A stretch of 64,000 bases of DNA from Lunularia cruciata. Lineage: Eukaryota; Streptophyta; Marchantiopsida; Lunulariales; Lunulariaceae. Location: positions 54,064,001-54,128,000 of the forward strand of contig OX419757.1 of assembly GCA_948567375.1 (NCBI GenBank). The letters run 5' to 3'. The notes beneath the pieces were generated by a model. The model made no database searches and was not told where the DNA came from. It saw only the letters and a program-made list of their open reading frames with translations. The translations under genes were made by a program, and so were the position numbers. Of the stretch, positions 1 to 10,080 are shown one piece after another. Numbering within the stretch: position 1 is the stretch's first letter; every line of letters starts with the position of its first letter.

Positions 1-249
1 TAGACCAAGAGTGTAATCTAAGTAGACCACTTTCCTTAGTAGCCATTGGTTGTGTCCCAAGAATACCTTGTCAAGTCTATCCATCGCCCCTAACATGTGC
101 TTGAATTGTCCCGATAGGCAAAGGGCTCACAAGTGTTTGAGTGGTGATGCTTATCCAACACATCTTACATTGCTTTGCCAAGCCAAGGCTCACGATCCAG
201 GTCAAACATTTCAAGTCCATAACATGAACTAACTCTTGATGCTTGGATG

Positions 250-1130
250 CCCCTTACACTATTAGAATAGCAATAATACCAATGTGAAAATCCATTGCCC
301 GCTCTCTCTCATTGGTGTTAGGCTCCACCAACTACTATAATTGTGAGTCCCAAACCAGTCCACGACTCCCTCTTGAAATGCATGAGAGCTTGGAAAACTC
401 ATAAGTGTGGGAAAAATGGCTCTAGGCTGTCCAACTAGGTTAACCACTGCCATAGGTGATATATCAACCACTACCACCATTTGAGACTCACGCCTAAGAT
501 CCAAGATGTCATCAACAATGATTTGGTCTAGTTGCATAATCCCATCATAAGTGCGTTATAGAATTGCTCTCGGTAAGAGGTTTGTCCACTAAAGATAAAG
601 ACAATGAGCCCATGATCCCATTTTGGCTGCATCTAACAAAACAAAAGGTCGTATCCAAGAATGAACCTAATGTGTATTTGCTACCACCCGGTGCAAGAAT
701 CACCCATCAAAGGGACATTCTCCAAAATATAAGTTGGAGAAACAGACTGATGAACCTAGAGATGTCATAGTATCTGTAACATCTCCCAAAACACACCAAA
801 ATGGGGATCTTAAAGACCAAAACCTTGGCCAACACGGTTTGTCCTTGACATGGCCATCCAAAAATCACCGAATGAATGTGCCCATGTCTCTCTAGATCAT
901 GCATCCCTTGTAAGGAAATGTCTGCTAGTAGGGCCTTTTGGTAACCCTTGACTACTGACATTGGTAATAACTCAAGATACCAATAGGCCAAGTGTGCCAC
1001 ATGATGGAGAGAGACTTGCTTAGTAGTCTCATCTCTCTCCACATACAAGTACCTCTATACTTGGATACCTACCTGTAGTACCGTAGTTAGTCTAGTGCTA
1101 ATCACACCAAACAACTCCAATAGACATACT
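250..1130 (-). pseudogene. DNA cytosine methyltransferase domain of B2 (decayed)
   Basis: The family domain would transfer a methyl group from S-adenosylmethionine to cytosine C5. Motif I survives as LLELFGVISTRL (about 1080-1120), with glycines of the SAM loop changed compared with B1. Motif IV is FGWPCQGQ with the catalytic Pro-Cys at 848-853. The YVERDE segment after motif I and the region following motif VIII are also present. Reading frames change between motifs IV and VI near 800-840, so no complete enzyme could be made. It is the second-best of three copies in the window. Confidence 0.8.
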
Positions 1131-1559
1131 CTCTCTATTGGATACTACCAAGCAATGAGTGTGGTATCCAAAGATGTCAAGGTAATTGACTCTGGAGGCT
1201 CATCCTCACACTAGTCTCCTGATGGTACAAAGACTCCACTCCAAGCTTGCTACACCAACTAATCTGCATGCTGTTGCAATGCCTCCTTTGAACTCCAAGG
1301 TAGATAGAACAATCCCACTTGTACTCCAAATCTGAGTGATCTCCTTTGGTACTAGATTATCCTCTACATGGGCATTCCCCTCCAATAAGTCACCAAGCCA
1401 AGTAACAACACCAATAAAAGTTGAAATTTGATGCTGCCATGGTCCCGGATTGTAGTGAGCCAAGACTACCACTACTGAAATGTATTGGTAGGTGACATAC
1501 TTGTCCCTCACCTGACTGCCAACCTGGCCTAGACAAGGATGTCTCCTCCCAATAGTCAA

Positions 1560-1860
1560 TATTGAAACCCATGGGGTATAACACTATTCTCCCAGCTAAC
1601 ACATCATACGACTCAATTATGGTTGCAATGGCTTGAGCTCTCACCACAAAGCTATCAATCGGATAACCGGGTTGAATCTAAACAACTTGCTCTCCACATG
1701 TGATGTATTGTGTAGAACTACCACCTAGAGATGTCTAGATCTGAAATGGACATCTCTTCATATTGGTATTCCGTAACTCTAGACCAACAACTGCAACCTT
1801 CCCCAACATAAGGAGCTATGCACCAGTATCAAGTAAGACCCTATGTGATATGTAGACCTT
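1560..1860 (-). pseudogene. Retropepsin-like protease region of B2
   Basis: Alignment by eye with B1 20707-20990. A LLDTGA aspartic-protease signature is readable near 1810-1840 on the minus strand but is followed at once by a stop. The downstream segment YDVLAGRIVLYPMGF matches B1's YDVLVGGVVLYPMGF, the position of the second conserved hydrophobic-Gly segment of retropepsins. The frame is broken. Confidence 0.6.
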
Positions 1861-2129
1861 CCCTAAAAGTCCCACCAATTTTTTTTTTCCCTTTTGGTCA
1901 TTGAACAAGACAACTCCAAGTGTAAACTCAAAGGCTGGTCTAGTTGGTAACTAGTCCAATTTAGCGGTTGCTGCCTACCATAAACCACTAATCATTGAGC
2001 AAATCCCATGCTTCTCAACCAAGTCAACTCCACTATCAACCACCTCTACTCTAGTAGTAGGAACCACTCTCACATCCCTACTCTCACAAAGGGTGGCAGC
2101 CAGCCGGAACACTAGGGCTGGGTCAACTC

Positions 2130-3900
2130 CCAATGTCACATGTCATTAGTTGAAAGTAAAGGATAACACATAATCAGCTGAGATGCCTCCAACATTGTGC
2201 TAGACTTAATTTGGGTAGTAGCAGGTGGCTGACTAGTAGGTAGTCCATCATGCATCCCATCACCACCTACCACACTTTCACTAGGATGTTTAGGAGCCAT
2301 GGATGACATCCATAGGGCCTCAAAGAGCATGAAAGACTGAGGAAGTTTAACCAATCTCCCAACCTCTCCTCTTTGTGGGTCCAACTCCATTGATGCTCCT
2401 CTAGGCTCTGGAGCATGTACTGCACTCCTAGTCACTGTGGTAGAGGCATCTACTAGTGCTACTCCGCACATGAAATCCAAGGCATCTCTATCACCAACAT
2501 ATGAGGTGGAAGCTTCAACACCCAAATCTGATCTCCTCTGAGCTATGGCCATGGTAGCCAATCTCTGCTCCAATTGCTCAATGCAAGTAGCCATGGTTGT
2601 ATCAAAAGTAAGGGCAGGTATTGCACCTCTAATAGGTGTGGATCCTTTACCACCACCTCTACCACCTTGTCTTCCATGACCTGGAGCTCCTCTACTACCT
2701 ACTATAGCAGCACTACTACTCTATAACTCCGAGTGTAGGTCAAAGCACCGATCACTAGTGTGACCAAATCTGTGGCAATGCTCACATTGTCTTTGTGCTA
2801 GATGTGATGCACTAGAGGTATCAAGTTTGTTGCCTTGAGTGCACTCTCTCTTGTGGTGAGGTCCACCAAAAGTCCAACAAGCAACACCACTACTCATTGG
2901 CTGCTGTTGACCAAAAAATGAAGGTAAGTGTCTACCTATAGTAGGCCCTCTACTTGCTCCATAGGATATGGGCTGTCCACCCCATCCTCAAAAACCAACA
3001 TGGCGTGGTGCACTCTACTGCATTATGGAAGAAGTAACAATTGTGGATGAGATCTCCTTACCAAATCCAAATGTCACCACTCTCTCCTCTACCATGGTGA
3101 GCTCAATATGCTCAGCCAAACCAAAGACCACTACCAAAGTAGGCAAAGTAGCTTGTAACAACGTAGTATCACAAACTCTACGTTGCAACTTCCTATCCAA
3201 TATCCTATACCAAAATTGGACTGCTTGGGCCTCAATGACTCCTTGAGTAAAACTGATCAGCCATCTCATGCAAGTGTATGCCTTGCAAAGGCTCTCTCTA
3301 GCCTTCCACTGGAACTCTTGTAAGCTCCTTAGTTTGTCAATCCGTACTCCTTGGTAGTTCTACCTCAAACATTGGAAGAACCACCATGGGGTTAAACCCG
3401 ATACTAAATCACCTCATGTAGTAGTACTTCCACTCATAGTAGCACCATCTCCAAGAGATCCACCAATGCTACTAGAGCTGGAACTTGTGGGTATAGCCGA
3501 TCTACCTCTAGAAATTGAGCCTAAAGTAATAGAGACATAGTTTAGAGACCAATACTATCTCCATAGCTCAATCTCCTCCAAGTGAGCTCTCCTAAACTCA
3601 TGGTAGTTGTCCATCGGTGGACCTTCCAAATGCTAAAACAAACCCTTCCATGCCATGAAGGGTGTGAACAAAGTCGGGTTTTGCATCTATTGTAGATCAC
3701 ACCAACTATCAAAGCTTTGGATGAAGTCATCCAATTCAATGGTACCCATTGTACCAGAGTAACACCTAGAGCCTTTGGAGGCCCTATAGATCTCACCCAT
3801 GTCCCACAACAACAGTGTGGACACACCAAGTGCATTCTCAATTGGCTCAACTCTTGTGTCAAACTCCAACTTTGAGTCATTTTCCTCCCTCATTGGGACC
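2130..3900 (-). pseudogene. Gag of B2 with CCHC knuckle remnants
   Basis: Three open blocks (3687-3893, 3015-3269, 2136-2594) match B1 Gag. They include the conserved segment ELDDFIQSFDSWCDLQ and the capsid-like segment LISFTQGVIEAQAVQFWY. Two zinc-knuckle sites lie at about 2740-2890. The first has lost a cysteine (CWTFGGPHH, against CWTCGGPHH in B1); the second, CEHCHRFGHTSDRC, is intact. A Q at the VQFWY position shows that the TAG at the same place in B1 (19321) is a recent nonsense change. Confidence 0.75.
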
Positions 3901-4920
3901 TAAGATACAGGTTGATACCAAGCCACTATGAGTAAACCCACTACGTACTATAATGTTATCTCCTCTAGAATCCCCAAAGAACTCCATCATGACAAAGTAA
4001 CCAAGAACTGCAAGCCGCAACTATAACGTATACAAGTACTCCACCAAGTGCCAACACCACCAACTAAACATCACCAAGTAATGTAGCTCTAACTACGACA
4101 ACTACACTAGAGGAAAATGCAACATGTAACTTGCCATCACAACACACACTCTCAAGGTCTACAAGTCATCACTTCTTGCTTCACCGGGGAGAAACACAAG
4201 TAGCATGACTATTCATCACTCCTGCCTCACTATTGAGAACACACTACAACACCAATGCTCTATATTCAAGGCACCTCACACATACACAGTGCACAAAGAA
4301 GAATTAGAGAATGGAGAAGATCCAATCACAAGAAGGCTAACCAAAAACACTCCATCTCATAAATCAACACCGGACTGAATCTGCCACCATTTGGCATTTG
4401 ACATAATCGGAGTATCTATCTACTTGAGCTACGAGGATCACCAAGAATGGGATAAAGTTGCCAGAAACTGATGTAAATTTGAGATAAAATTTGACATAAA
4501 ATCTAAAATAAATCCATAAAAATGGCTGACCACCAAATCCTTTGCTAACTCTTCACTCAAGCCAGATTAGAAAAATGTGTTTTGTCTAATCTCTAATTCA
4601 CAAGAGTGGGTTCCTAACTCACCTTCAATTTCACTTTCTAAGCTCAACTTGCACCAGATTGGTCTTGTGTTCACCTCTTAAGCTCAAAATCACAACTACC
4701 TGCTTGAAATCAACCCTCTTTGGCTCCAAAATTGGCCAGTGCTTCCGCACACAATCACTCCTATGTGAAATCAAAATTGCAATCAAGGTACCATAATCCA
4801 CCGGGCTTGGAGATACCACCACCACCCTCAATTTCTGCACCCAATTTTCCCATTGACTCTCACTTCTCTATTGTAATCAGTTTGGTTACACAACTCAGAT
4901 CACTCTCAATCAGATCAGTA
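3900..4920 (-). repeat. Leader and partial 5' LTR of B2
   Basis: The reverse complement of 4631-4920 matches 17100-17400 of B1, including the block GGTGGTATCTCCAAGC that follows the LTR (possible primer-binding region). The LTR is cut at 4920, where it abuts element A. The stretch 3900-4630 matches the B1 leader and has no open frame of note. Confidence 0.7.
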
Positions 4921-4921
4921 T

Positions 4922-5260
4922 TTGATATGTCATTCAAGGAAGGAGAGTGCTCAAACTCCAAGAGTCTTAATTTGGAGCTTTTGGCACAAGAGAAGAAGAG
5001 AGCTCGTTTTGCAGAGGATGTGCACTCTTCTTGAGGATTTACTCCTAGCCAAGATACTCCTATGCCTACTAGGAGCACTCGCACCTCAACACCATCAACA
5101 ACAAAGACTCCAAGGAAGAAGTTGGGGATGGAGGACTTCTTGATTTGAAAGCAACAATGGAACTACAATGTGTTGGAGGATGTTGGTAGTCACAAGACTA
5201 ACATCACAGTGGGCCAATTGATTGCTTTGAATCCTACTTTGAGCAAGGAGCTAGAGGTGG
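4922..5260 (+). pseudogene. Gag remnant of element A
   Basis: Lysine- and serine-rich segments just upstream of the protease, broken by stops at about 5033, 5142 and 5263. No zinc knuckle is seen. Called Gag only from its position. Confidence 0.4.
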
Positions 5261-5261
5261 T

Positions 5262-5760
5262 TTGAGTTCTACAAAGAGCAAGAGGAAGAAGAAGGCAAAA
5301 GCTCCAATATCAATGGGGGTGATGGATTCCAAGCCAGCACCATGGGAGGCTTGTGAATATGCCTCCAAGATTGATATGAGAGTGAATGGTCACAACATCA
5401 ATGATGCATTGGTTGATGGAGGATCAACAATGAATGCCATGTTAGAAAGGTTGATGAAGAAGTTGTGTATGATACCTCAAGACCTTCAACATTTGTGGTG
5501 AGCATGGCAAAAAAAAAACAAGTTTGACCAGTAGGGGTGATGGATAAGGTGATAGTTTCAATTATAAGAGTTCAAAATCTCATGACTTTCCAAGTCTTAA
5601 AGGATTCAAGCTATGACTTACTTTTGGGGAGGCCATGGTTGAGAGCAACATGCACAATTGATCGATAGCACAAAGGATACTTGAGGATTGGGCCATCAAA
5701 CCATAGAGTCACAATTCTTGTGACTAACACCACCAACACTTCACATTAAGATACACCATC
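5262..5760 (+). pseudogene. Retropepsin of element A
   Basis: A basic N-terminal run (KSKRKKKAKA) is followed by an aspartic-protease core. The motif NINDALVDGGSTMNAM has Asp at residue 52 and reads D-G-G-S where retropepsins have D-[ST]-G-[AST]. The second signature, LLLGRPWLRATC, is readable at about 5617-5652 after several stops. In functional elements it cleaves Gag-Pol; this copy is broken and has a substituted catalytic triplet. Confidence 0.65.
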
Positions 5761-5803
5761 TTTTGATTATTGGGAATCAGATTCTGAAGAAGGAGCTTCA
5801 AGT

Positions 5804-6890
5804 GTGGACACATGCATGGAAATCAGACTTCCACAAAGGAGGATGAATCTGAATTGGATTCAGATGTATCCCTTGTGTGCTATGGATTTTGCACCTAAGC
5901 CAAAGGTTTTGAAGGACCCAAATAAATCACCATTGACACTTCAGGAGGTAAAAAGAAGGTTAGCTACCCTCAAGTATGGCCCAAATGTTACCAAGGAGGA
6001 GAAGGTGAGATTTGAGGAGATTTTTTGCAAGTTCATCCATGTATTTGCTTTCAGTTACAAGGATTTGAAGGAAGTTACCTTGGAGGAGCACAAGATAGAG
6101 GTGGAGTCACATGCAAGACTAATTTGCCAAAAGCAATGTTGCATTAGCTCACCAATATCTTTGGTTGTGAAGGAGGAGATTGATAAGCTCAAGGAGGCCA
6201 GATTTATCTTTGAGGTGGAGAATTCAGAATGAGTGTCTCTAATTGTCATTGTGGAGAAAAAGAATGGCAAGCTTCGGGTATGTGTGGATTACAAGAAGCT
6301 CAATGGTATTACCAAGAAGGACTACTACCCATTGTCATTCATTAATAAGATCTTGGAGGAGGTTGTAGGTCATGAGAGGTACAATTTTGGAGATGGCTAT
6401 AGTGGATATAACCAAATCAAGATTGCACCAGAGCATCAACAACTGATCACATTCACGACACCTTGGAGAACTTACGCTTTCAAGGTCATGCCTTTTGGCT
6501 TTGAAATGCTCTAGCCACAGTCCAATGGTTCATGAACAAGGTATTTGAACCTTTCATTGGGAAATTTGTGAGAGACTTCATTGATGAATTTTGTGTCGAT
6601 GGGAGCAAGGAGGAGCACTTTGAACACCTAATCAAGGTCTTGCAATGCTTGGATGAGGCAAATGCATCACTCAACCCAGAGAAGTGCATTTTTGGATGTG
6701 AAGAAGGTCTACTTTTGAGACACATCATCTCCAAGGATGGAATAGTAGTTGATCCTAAGAAGGTGAAGAAAATCTCAAACCTTCCATTCTATTCAAGCTT
6801 GACAAAGTTATGCCAATTCTTGGGGATGTTTGGATACTATAGGAGGTTCATCTTCTCATTTTCCAACAAGGCTTATGCATTGACCATCTG
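5804..6890 (+). pseudogene. Reverse transcriptase of element A
   Basis: RT fingers and palm are readable as three blocks (5804-6232, 6233-6514, 6532-6891). Recognisable segments are KNGKLRVCVDYKKLN, YNQIKIAPEHQ and the FGFEML block. The catalytic box reads FIDEFCVDGS; the usual [YF]xDD has its second Asp changed to Glu. The thumb segment LCQFLGMFGYYRRF is also Ty3/gypsy-like. Stops at 6230, 6512 and 6889 break it. Both the catalytic change and the stops mean it is dead. Confidence 0.85.
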
Positions 6891-7508
6891 ATGAAGAAGA
6901 GTGTAGATTACATGGTGATTTTGGAAGACAAGGAGACTCTCAAAGCTTTTGAGGAGCTCAAGCAATCTCTTGTTGCTCCAATTATTGCTAAACCTGATTG
7001 GAGTAAGCCTTTCATCCTCTACACTGATGCTTCTTATGTAGCTATAGGATGCACTCTTAGTCAATTAGACCAAGATGGGCATGGTCATCCAATAGCTTAT
7101 ACTAGTAGGCAGATGGTTTCAATAGAAAAGAACTACTCTATCACGGAGAAAGAAGGGTTGGCAATGATCTTTGATCTCAAGAAGTTTAGACACTACTTGA
7201 TTGGAAGGAAAGCCACATTTGTCATGGATCACAAGGCTTTGAAGTACATATTCAAAAAGCCTAATGTTGAAGGAATACTAACAAGGTGGATGATACTCTT
7301 GTCTGAGTATGACTACACCATTGAGAATAGGCCAGGAAAGAAACATGCAAATGTTGATTTGTTATCTAGAGCCTATGATCATGATGTAGATGAGCTAGTG
7401 GATGATTCCTTCCCAAATGAGGAGCTCATGACAATCTCAATCACTCAAGAGGTTCCAATGGAGTACAAGGAGATTGTGGATTTTGTGACAAGAGGTAACT
7501 ATCCATAA
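6891..7508 (+). pseudogene. RNase H of element A
   Basis: The longest clean block of the element (205 codons). It contains FILYTDASYVAIGCTLSQ (first catalytic Asp), the SITEKEGLAMIF segment (Glu) and MDHKALKYIF (second Asp), followed by YDYTIENRPGKKHANVD, the typical gypsy RNase H end. The acidic triad looks intact. It would degrade RNA in RNA:DNA hybrids during reverse transcription, but is cut off from RT by a stop at 6889. Confidence 0.85.
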
Positions 7509-7511
7509 GGG

Positions 7512-8240
7512 ATGCATGCTAGGGAGAGGAAGGCCCTTGCAGCAAGGTCTAAACCTTACACAATGGTGGAGGATATTCTTTTTCACCAAGGAGCAAATGG
7601 TCTACTTCAAAGAGCAATGGGTAAGGAAGAGTCTATCTTACTTATAAAGGAGTTTCATGAAGGTTTAGTGTATGGAGGACACTTTGTAGGAAAGGTGACT
7701 GCTTTCAAGATTCTAGATGCAGGTTACCATTGGAGAGGGATTTTGAAGGATTTTCTTGATTATTGCAAAACTTGTCATGTTTTTCAAGCTTTTGCTAGAA
7801 AGTCTACATCTACTCCACCACTTAGATCAATTCTATTGCTCGGACCTTTTGAGAAGTGGGGAATTGATTTTGTAGGTCCTCTCAATAGAACCCCAAGGAA
7901 CCATTGGTATATTGTAGTAGTTATTGATTATCTTACCAAATGGGTTGAGGCTAGACCATTGAGGGACAAGAATGAAGTTGAAGTCAGTAGATTTCTTTAT
8001 GAACACATTATCACTAGGTTTGGATGCCCTTTGGAGTTGGTTTTTGATCGAGGAGGAGAGTTTACAGGAAGCATTACTACAGCCATGCTATGGCATTTCT
8101 CTATTACACATAGAGTAACTATATCCTATAAGCCAAATTCCAATGGCGTGACAGAGAGAACCAATCAGACCTTGTGCATGATGTTGGCCAAAGATGGAGA
8201 AATGGAGGGGTCTAAACATCATTGAGACAAGAGGATTCAT
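7512..8240 (+). pseudogene. Integrase of element A (zinc-binding and DDE core)
   Basis: The N-terminal HHCC part is seen as HEGLVYGGH followed by CKTCHVFQ. Catalytic residues: Asp in KWGIDFVGPLN, Asp in LVFDRGGEF, Glu in NGVTERTNQTL, so D, D and E are all present. The frame ends at 8223; a further piece (STGYSPF, about 8275-8300) continues beyond it. It would join element cDNA to host DNA. Inactivated by stops, not by active-site loss. Confidence 0.85.
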
Positions 8241-8391
8241 GCAGTTTTGTGAGAGTATAGGACAACCATGAAGACTTCCACCGGGTATTCTCCATTTTAA
8301 TTAGTATATGGTATAGAGTCTACCTTACGTATTAACTTTGATCTTCTTACCTTCCAAAGCATTCATAGGAGATTGAAGAAAGCACAAGGAG

Positions 8392-8740
8392 GTGATGCAA
8401 AGAAGTCAAGGAAGGAACAACTCATGGAGTTGCAAGAGGCAAGAGCAATTGCTATGGTTTGAGTGGAACAAGCCCAAAGGAAACAAAAGGAGAGCTATGA
8501 CAAAAGGCAAGGCAAGAAGAAGGTTGAGCCTTTCAAAGAAGGTGGAGCCTTTCAAAGAAGGTGATTGGGTAATGTTATTTGATTCAAGAGAGTGCAAAAG
8601 AAGTTTTTGCCTAAGTACTTTGGACCTTTCATAGTGGAGAAGGTGTGGGGCAATTACACCTATGATCTTGAGGAGTTGGGAGGAAGACACTTTGATAGTA
8701 TTAACCATGATAAATTGAAGATGTATCATAGAAGGTAGAG
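8392..8740 (+). pseudogene. Integrase C-terminal (GPF/Y-like) module of element A
   Basis: A basic stretch is followed by FKEGDWVMLFDSRE, then, in another frame, a YFGPFIVEKVWGNYTYDL segment ending with DKLKMYHRR near 8735. This is the DNA-binding C-terminal module of gypsy integrases. A related fragment lies on the minus strand at 37800-38240. No chromodomain follows. Confidence 0.65.
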
Positions 8741-8786
8741 AGACGTTCACTTTGAAGACAAAGTGAAAACTTAGTCCGGAGGTAAA

Positions 8787-9476
8787 TGTAACACCCATTT
8801 GTGCATATGTGTGGTATTGTGATATTTAGCTTGGTATTACAAGTATTTGAGAGATATTATTTATATAAAGATAAAGGATGGTTCTACATTAGTCATGATT
8901 AGTTAAAGTTAGTCATAGCTAAGATAGAGAGGACTTTACTTTAGAGGAAGTAGAAAAGATGAGCACCACTATTTTGGATTCTAATGTGTTGACTTTGTAT
9001 TATTTCTAGGTGTTTGGCTTTGAGGAAAGAGTTGAGAACTCTTGGGCCCGCAAGCCTTTTTTTTTGGATTCTTCTATAGTCCAAGGATAACCCATGTGAA
9101 GGAATCCTTGACTTAGTGGTTAGGTCAAGATAAGACCACATGCTTAGGGGAATATGCCCATGTGAATGGATATCCCTTTCTACTTTTTGACTTTACTTGA
9201 ATTTTAGTCTAGTAACTTGAGTTACTATGCTAATTAGTAACTTTAGTGTGTAACTATTTCACAAGTATATAAACAAGGGGTGAGGAAGTACTCATCATCT
9301 TTTCATTTGCAACTATCTCTCTCATTTGAGTTCTTTAGTGAGCAATGTCTTGAGTCTTGGAGTGTTAGCCTTGGAGGAATATGATGGAGTTGGGGTTCCT
9401 TGCCTTCTTAGTCCATGGTGCACTACCATGATAGCTATCAGAGGTTCATCCTGAGTGAGAGACAAGCTGGCTGACA
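8787..9476 (+). repeat. 3' LTR of element A (about 690 bp)
   Basis: Starts TGTAACACCC and ends GGCTGACA. The same sequence recurs inverted at 45111-45781 and 60823-61513 as solo LTRs, which fixes both borders. A purine-rich GGAGGTAAA precedes it. It carries a TATA box at 9266-9273. No 5' partner LTR is in the window. Confidence 0.85.
9266..9273 (+). promoter_or_regulatory. TATA box of A-family LTR
   Basis: TATATAAA lies 479 bp into the LTR, in AAGTATATAAACAAGGGG. The two inverted solo copies keep the site at the same place (near 45320 and 61030). Likely core promoter of the element. Confidence 0.6.
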
Positions 9477-9740
9477 GTTCTTGGCTTTCTCAACACCGGG
9501 CTTGTCAAGACTGTATGGTTTTAAGGTTCTTACCTATGGTGGTATCATGATCTATTCCCTTGTCAAGTTTGGCTATAATTTTGAGGTTTAGGTTTGGGAA
9601 ATTAGTTAAGGTGGTCTCTACAGAAATAATGAATGTTCTAACCAGATTTGAACCCAACACCCAGACCGTTGTATTACTCCACTTAGGTAGACCGGACTGT
9701 GGGCTCCTAGAATGGAGCTTCCTTTGACTTTAATCCTAAT
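9477..9740. other. Unassigned stretch after element A LTR
   Basis: No gene seen. A TGGTATCATGATC block at about 9538-9550 resembles an initiator-Met primer site but is some 60 bp beyond the LTR border, so it is not assigned. Confidence 0.3.
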
Positions 9741-9780
9741 CCATAACACACATCCGCTTCCAAATTTATCATTCATAGGA

Positions 9781-10080
9781 ATTTCACTTCTGCCAACACT
9801 CACAACAGTCCATTCTACATTCAAAATTTCACTCTACTCCTGCACTCCACCTCTAGAAAACTTCATAAGAATTTCACTTCTGCCAACACTCACAACGGTT
9901 CTCTTCCACATTCAAAATTTCACTCTACTCCTGCACTCCACCTCTGAAAACTTCATAAGAACTTCACTTCTGCCACCACTCACAATAGTTCTCTTCTACA
10001 TTAAAAAATTCACTCTTCTCTTGCACTTCACCTCTGGAAACTTCATAAGAACTTCACTTTTGCCAACACTCACAGCATAT
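9781..10080. repeat. 90-bp tandem repeat, about 3.3 units
   Basis: Units start at 9781, 9871, 9961 and 10051 with [AC]TTCACTT[CT]TGCCAMCACTC and diverge by scattered substitutions. The period is exactly 90 bp (30 codons), which keeps one plus-strand frame open by chance. Confidence 0.85.

Larger units (their letters stand above)
1..4920 (-). mobile_element. Ty3/gypsy element B2, methyltransferase-bearing family, truncated
   Basis: Reading the minus strand from 4920 down to 1 gives, in order, part of an LTR, a leader, gag, protease and a cytosine methyltransferase region, collinear with the better copy at 16726-26652. The window edge cuts it just after the methyltransferase, so RT, RNase H, integrase and PHD finger are not visible. 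At 4920/4921 it is joined to element A, which runs the other way. Many stops and frameshifts make it a dead copy; it is clearly more diverged than B1. Confidence 0.85.
4921..9476 (+). mobile_element. Ty3/gypsy element A, 5'-truncated, with 3' LTR
   Basis: Plus-strand order is gag remnant, protease, RT, RNase H, integrase, 3' LTR, the Ty3/gypsy order (integrase last). No 5' LTR or primer site is present: the sequence begins abruptly at 4921 against the B2 LTR, so the 5' end was lost. There are several stops (for example near 5500, 6230, 6512, 6889, 7507, 8223). No chromodomain or PHD finger follows the integrase. Confidence 0.85.

Noticed and set aside
4631-5143. Two overlapping plus-strand frames (4720-5034 and 4922-5143) as a single gene
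   Set aside because: The first half is reverse-complement B2 leader and LTR, the second is element A; the frame crosses a junction by chance.
9538-9550. TGGTATCATGATC as a primer-binding site after the A LTR
   Set aside because: It is about 60 bp beyond the LTR border defined by two solo copies, and the LTR here is the 3' one.
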